The notes beneath the pieces are model-generated. The model had not been told where the DNA came from. It worked only from the letters and a program-made list of their open reading frames with translations, and searched no databases. A stretch of DNA of 6,010 bases, from NCBI GenBank assembly GCA_008671285.1, contig RPYR01000217.1, forward strand, positions 1 through 6,010, in the 5' to 3' direction. Made by a program: the position numbers and the translations under genes. Of this stretch, positions 5,774-6,010 are shown piece by piece; the stretch's first letter is position 1, and the number at the start of each line of letters is the position of its first letter. This stretch comes from Collinsella aerofaciens (lineage in GTDB: Bacteria > Actinomycetota > Coriobacteriia > Coriobacteriales > Coriobacteriaceae).

Positions 5774-6010
5774 TCATCCGTTGATAATCGAGGCAATCTC
5801 GTGCAGGTCCTCGGCAAAGTAGATGCCCTGTTGGCGCCGCGGGCTCGATAGGCCCTTATCGATCATGTGTCCGAGCAGCGCCTTGAGGTCGTTGTAGTAA
5901 CCGTCCAGGTTATACAGGATGCACGGAGCACTCAGGTGCCCCAACGACACCGCGGACATAACCTCGGCAATCTCCTCGAGCGTTCCCGTGCCGCCGGGAA
6001 AGGCAATGAA
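5774..6010 (-). CDS. LOG-family (TIGR00730) protein, C-terminal part, cut by window edge
   Basis: An open frame enters from the right edge and encodes 78 residues up to TGA at 5776-5774. It begins FIAFPGGTGTLEEIAEVMSA, containing the PGGxGTxxE motif that binds the nucleotide phosphate in LOG and 'lysine decarboxylase-like' Rossmann proteins. Further family-like features are the segment CILYNLDGYYNDL and the helix KALLGHMIDKGL, followed by IYFAEDLHEIASIING at the C-terminus. Characterised LOG proteins are cytosolic phosphoribohydrolases that release a base from nucleoside 5'-monophosphates; the old 'lysine decarboxylase' label is not supported by biochemistry. The in-frame ATG at 5959 lies downstream of the motif and is not the true start. 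The N-terminal part is outside the window, so subgroup and substrate cannot be judged. Confidence 0.9.
   Translation of the reverse strand, partial: FIAFPGGTGTLEEIAEVMSAVSLGHLSAPCILYNLDGYYNDLKALLGHMIDKGLSSPRRQQGIYFAEDLHEIASIING

Overview
This window looks like a piece of a GC-rich bacterial chromosome. The most likely source is an anaerobic gut actinobacterium of the class Coriobacteriia (Collinsella-like). That placement is an inference from overall protein character, strong G/C third-position bias, and a flavodoxin plus 2x[4Fe-4S] 'EFR1'-type protein typical of anaerobes. No rRNA, tRNA, CRISPR array, insertion sequence or phage gene is visible. The window holds five complete-looking genes on ordinary families, one complete small regulator, and two genes cut by the window edges.

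Layout: (1) 1-154, minus strand: the first 51 codons of peptide chain release factor 3 (prfC), running off the left edge. (2) 155-369: a divergent intergenic region with a promoter and an AT-rich inverted repeat. (3) 370-2350, plus strand: a compact operon made of a YtrA-type GntR repressor, a YtrB-like ABC ATPase and an ABC-2 type permease; the ATPase and permease overlap by ATGA. (4) 2351-2623: a 273-base gap with no credible gene, ending in a perfect hairpin directly beside the next ribosome binding site. (5) 2624-3499, plus strand: a DMT/EamA transporter built from two clearly homologous halves. (6) 3515-5648, minus strand, convergent with the EamA gene: an atypical ClC-family membrane protein followed 37 bases later by the EFR1 flavodoxin/ferredoxin protein. 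(7) 5774-6010, minus strand: the C-terminal 78 residues of a LOG-family (TIGR00730) protein, running off the right edge.

How it works together: the plus-strand operon is a regulator-plus-exporter module of the kind that in Bacillus (ytr) responds to cell-envelope-active compounds. The regulator has no effector domain, and the inverted repeat over its own promoter suggests autorepression. The ClC-like protein and the EFR1 protein probably share a transcript, but nothing in the sequence proves a shared function.

I did not find a clear undescribed system. The observations most worth checking are the ClC-like protein, which lacks the gating glutamate, the proton glutamate and the GSGIP motif; the operator architecture upstream of the GntR gene; and a possible leader switch upstream of the EamA gene.
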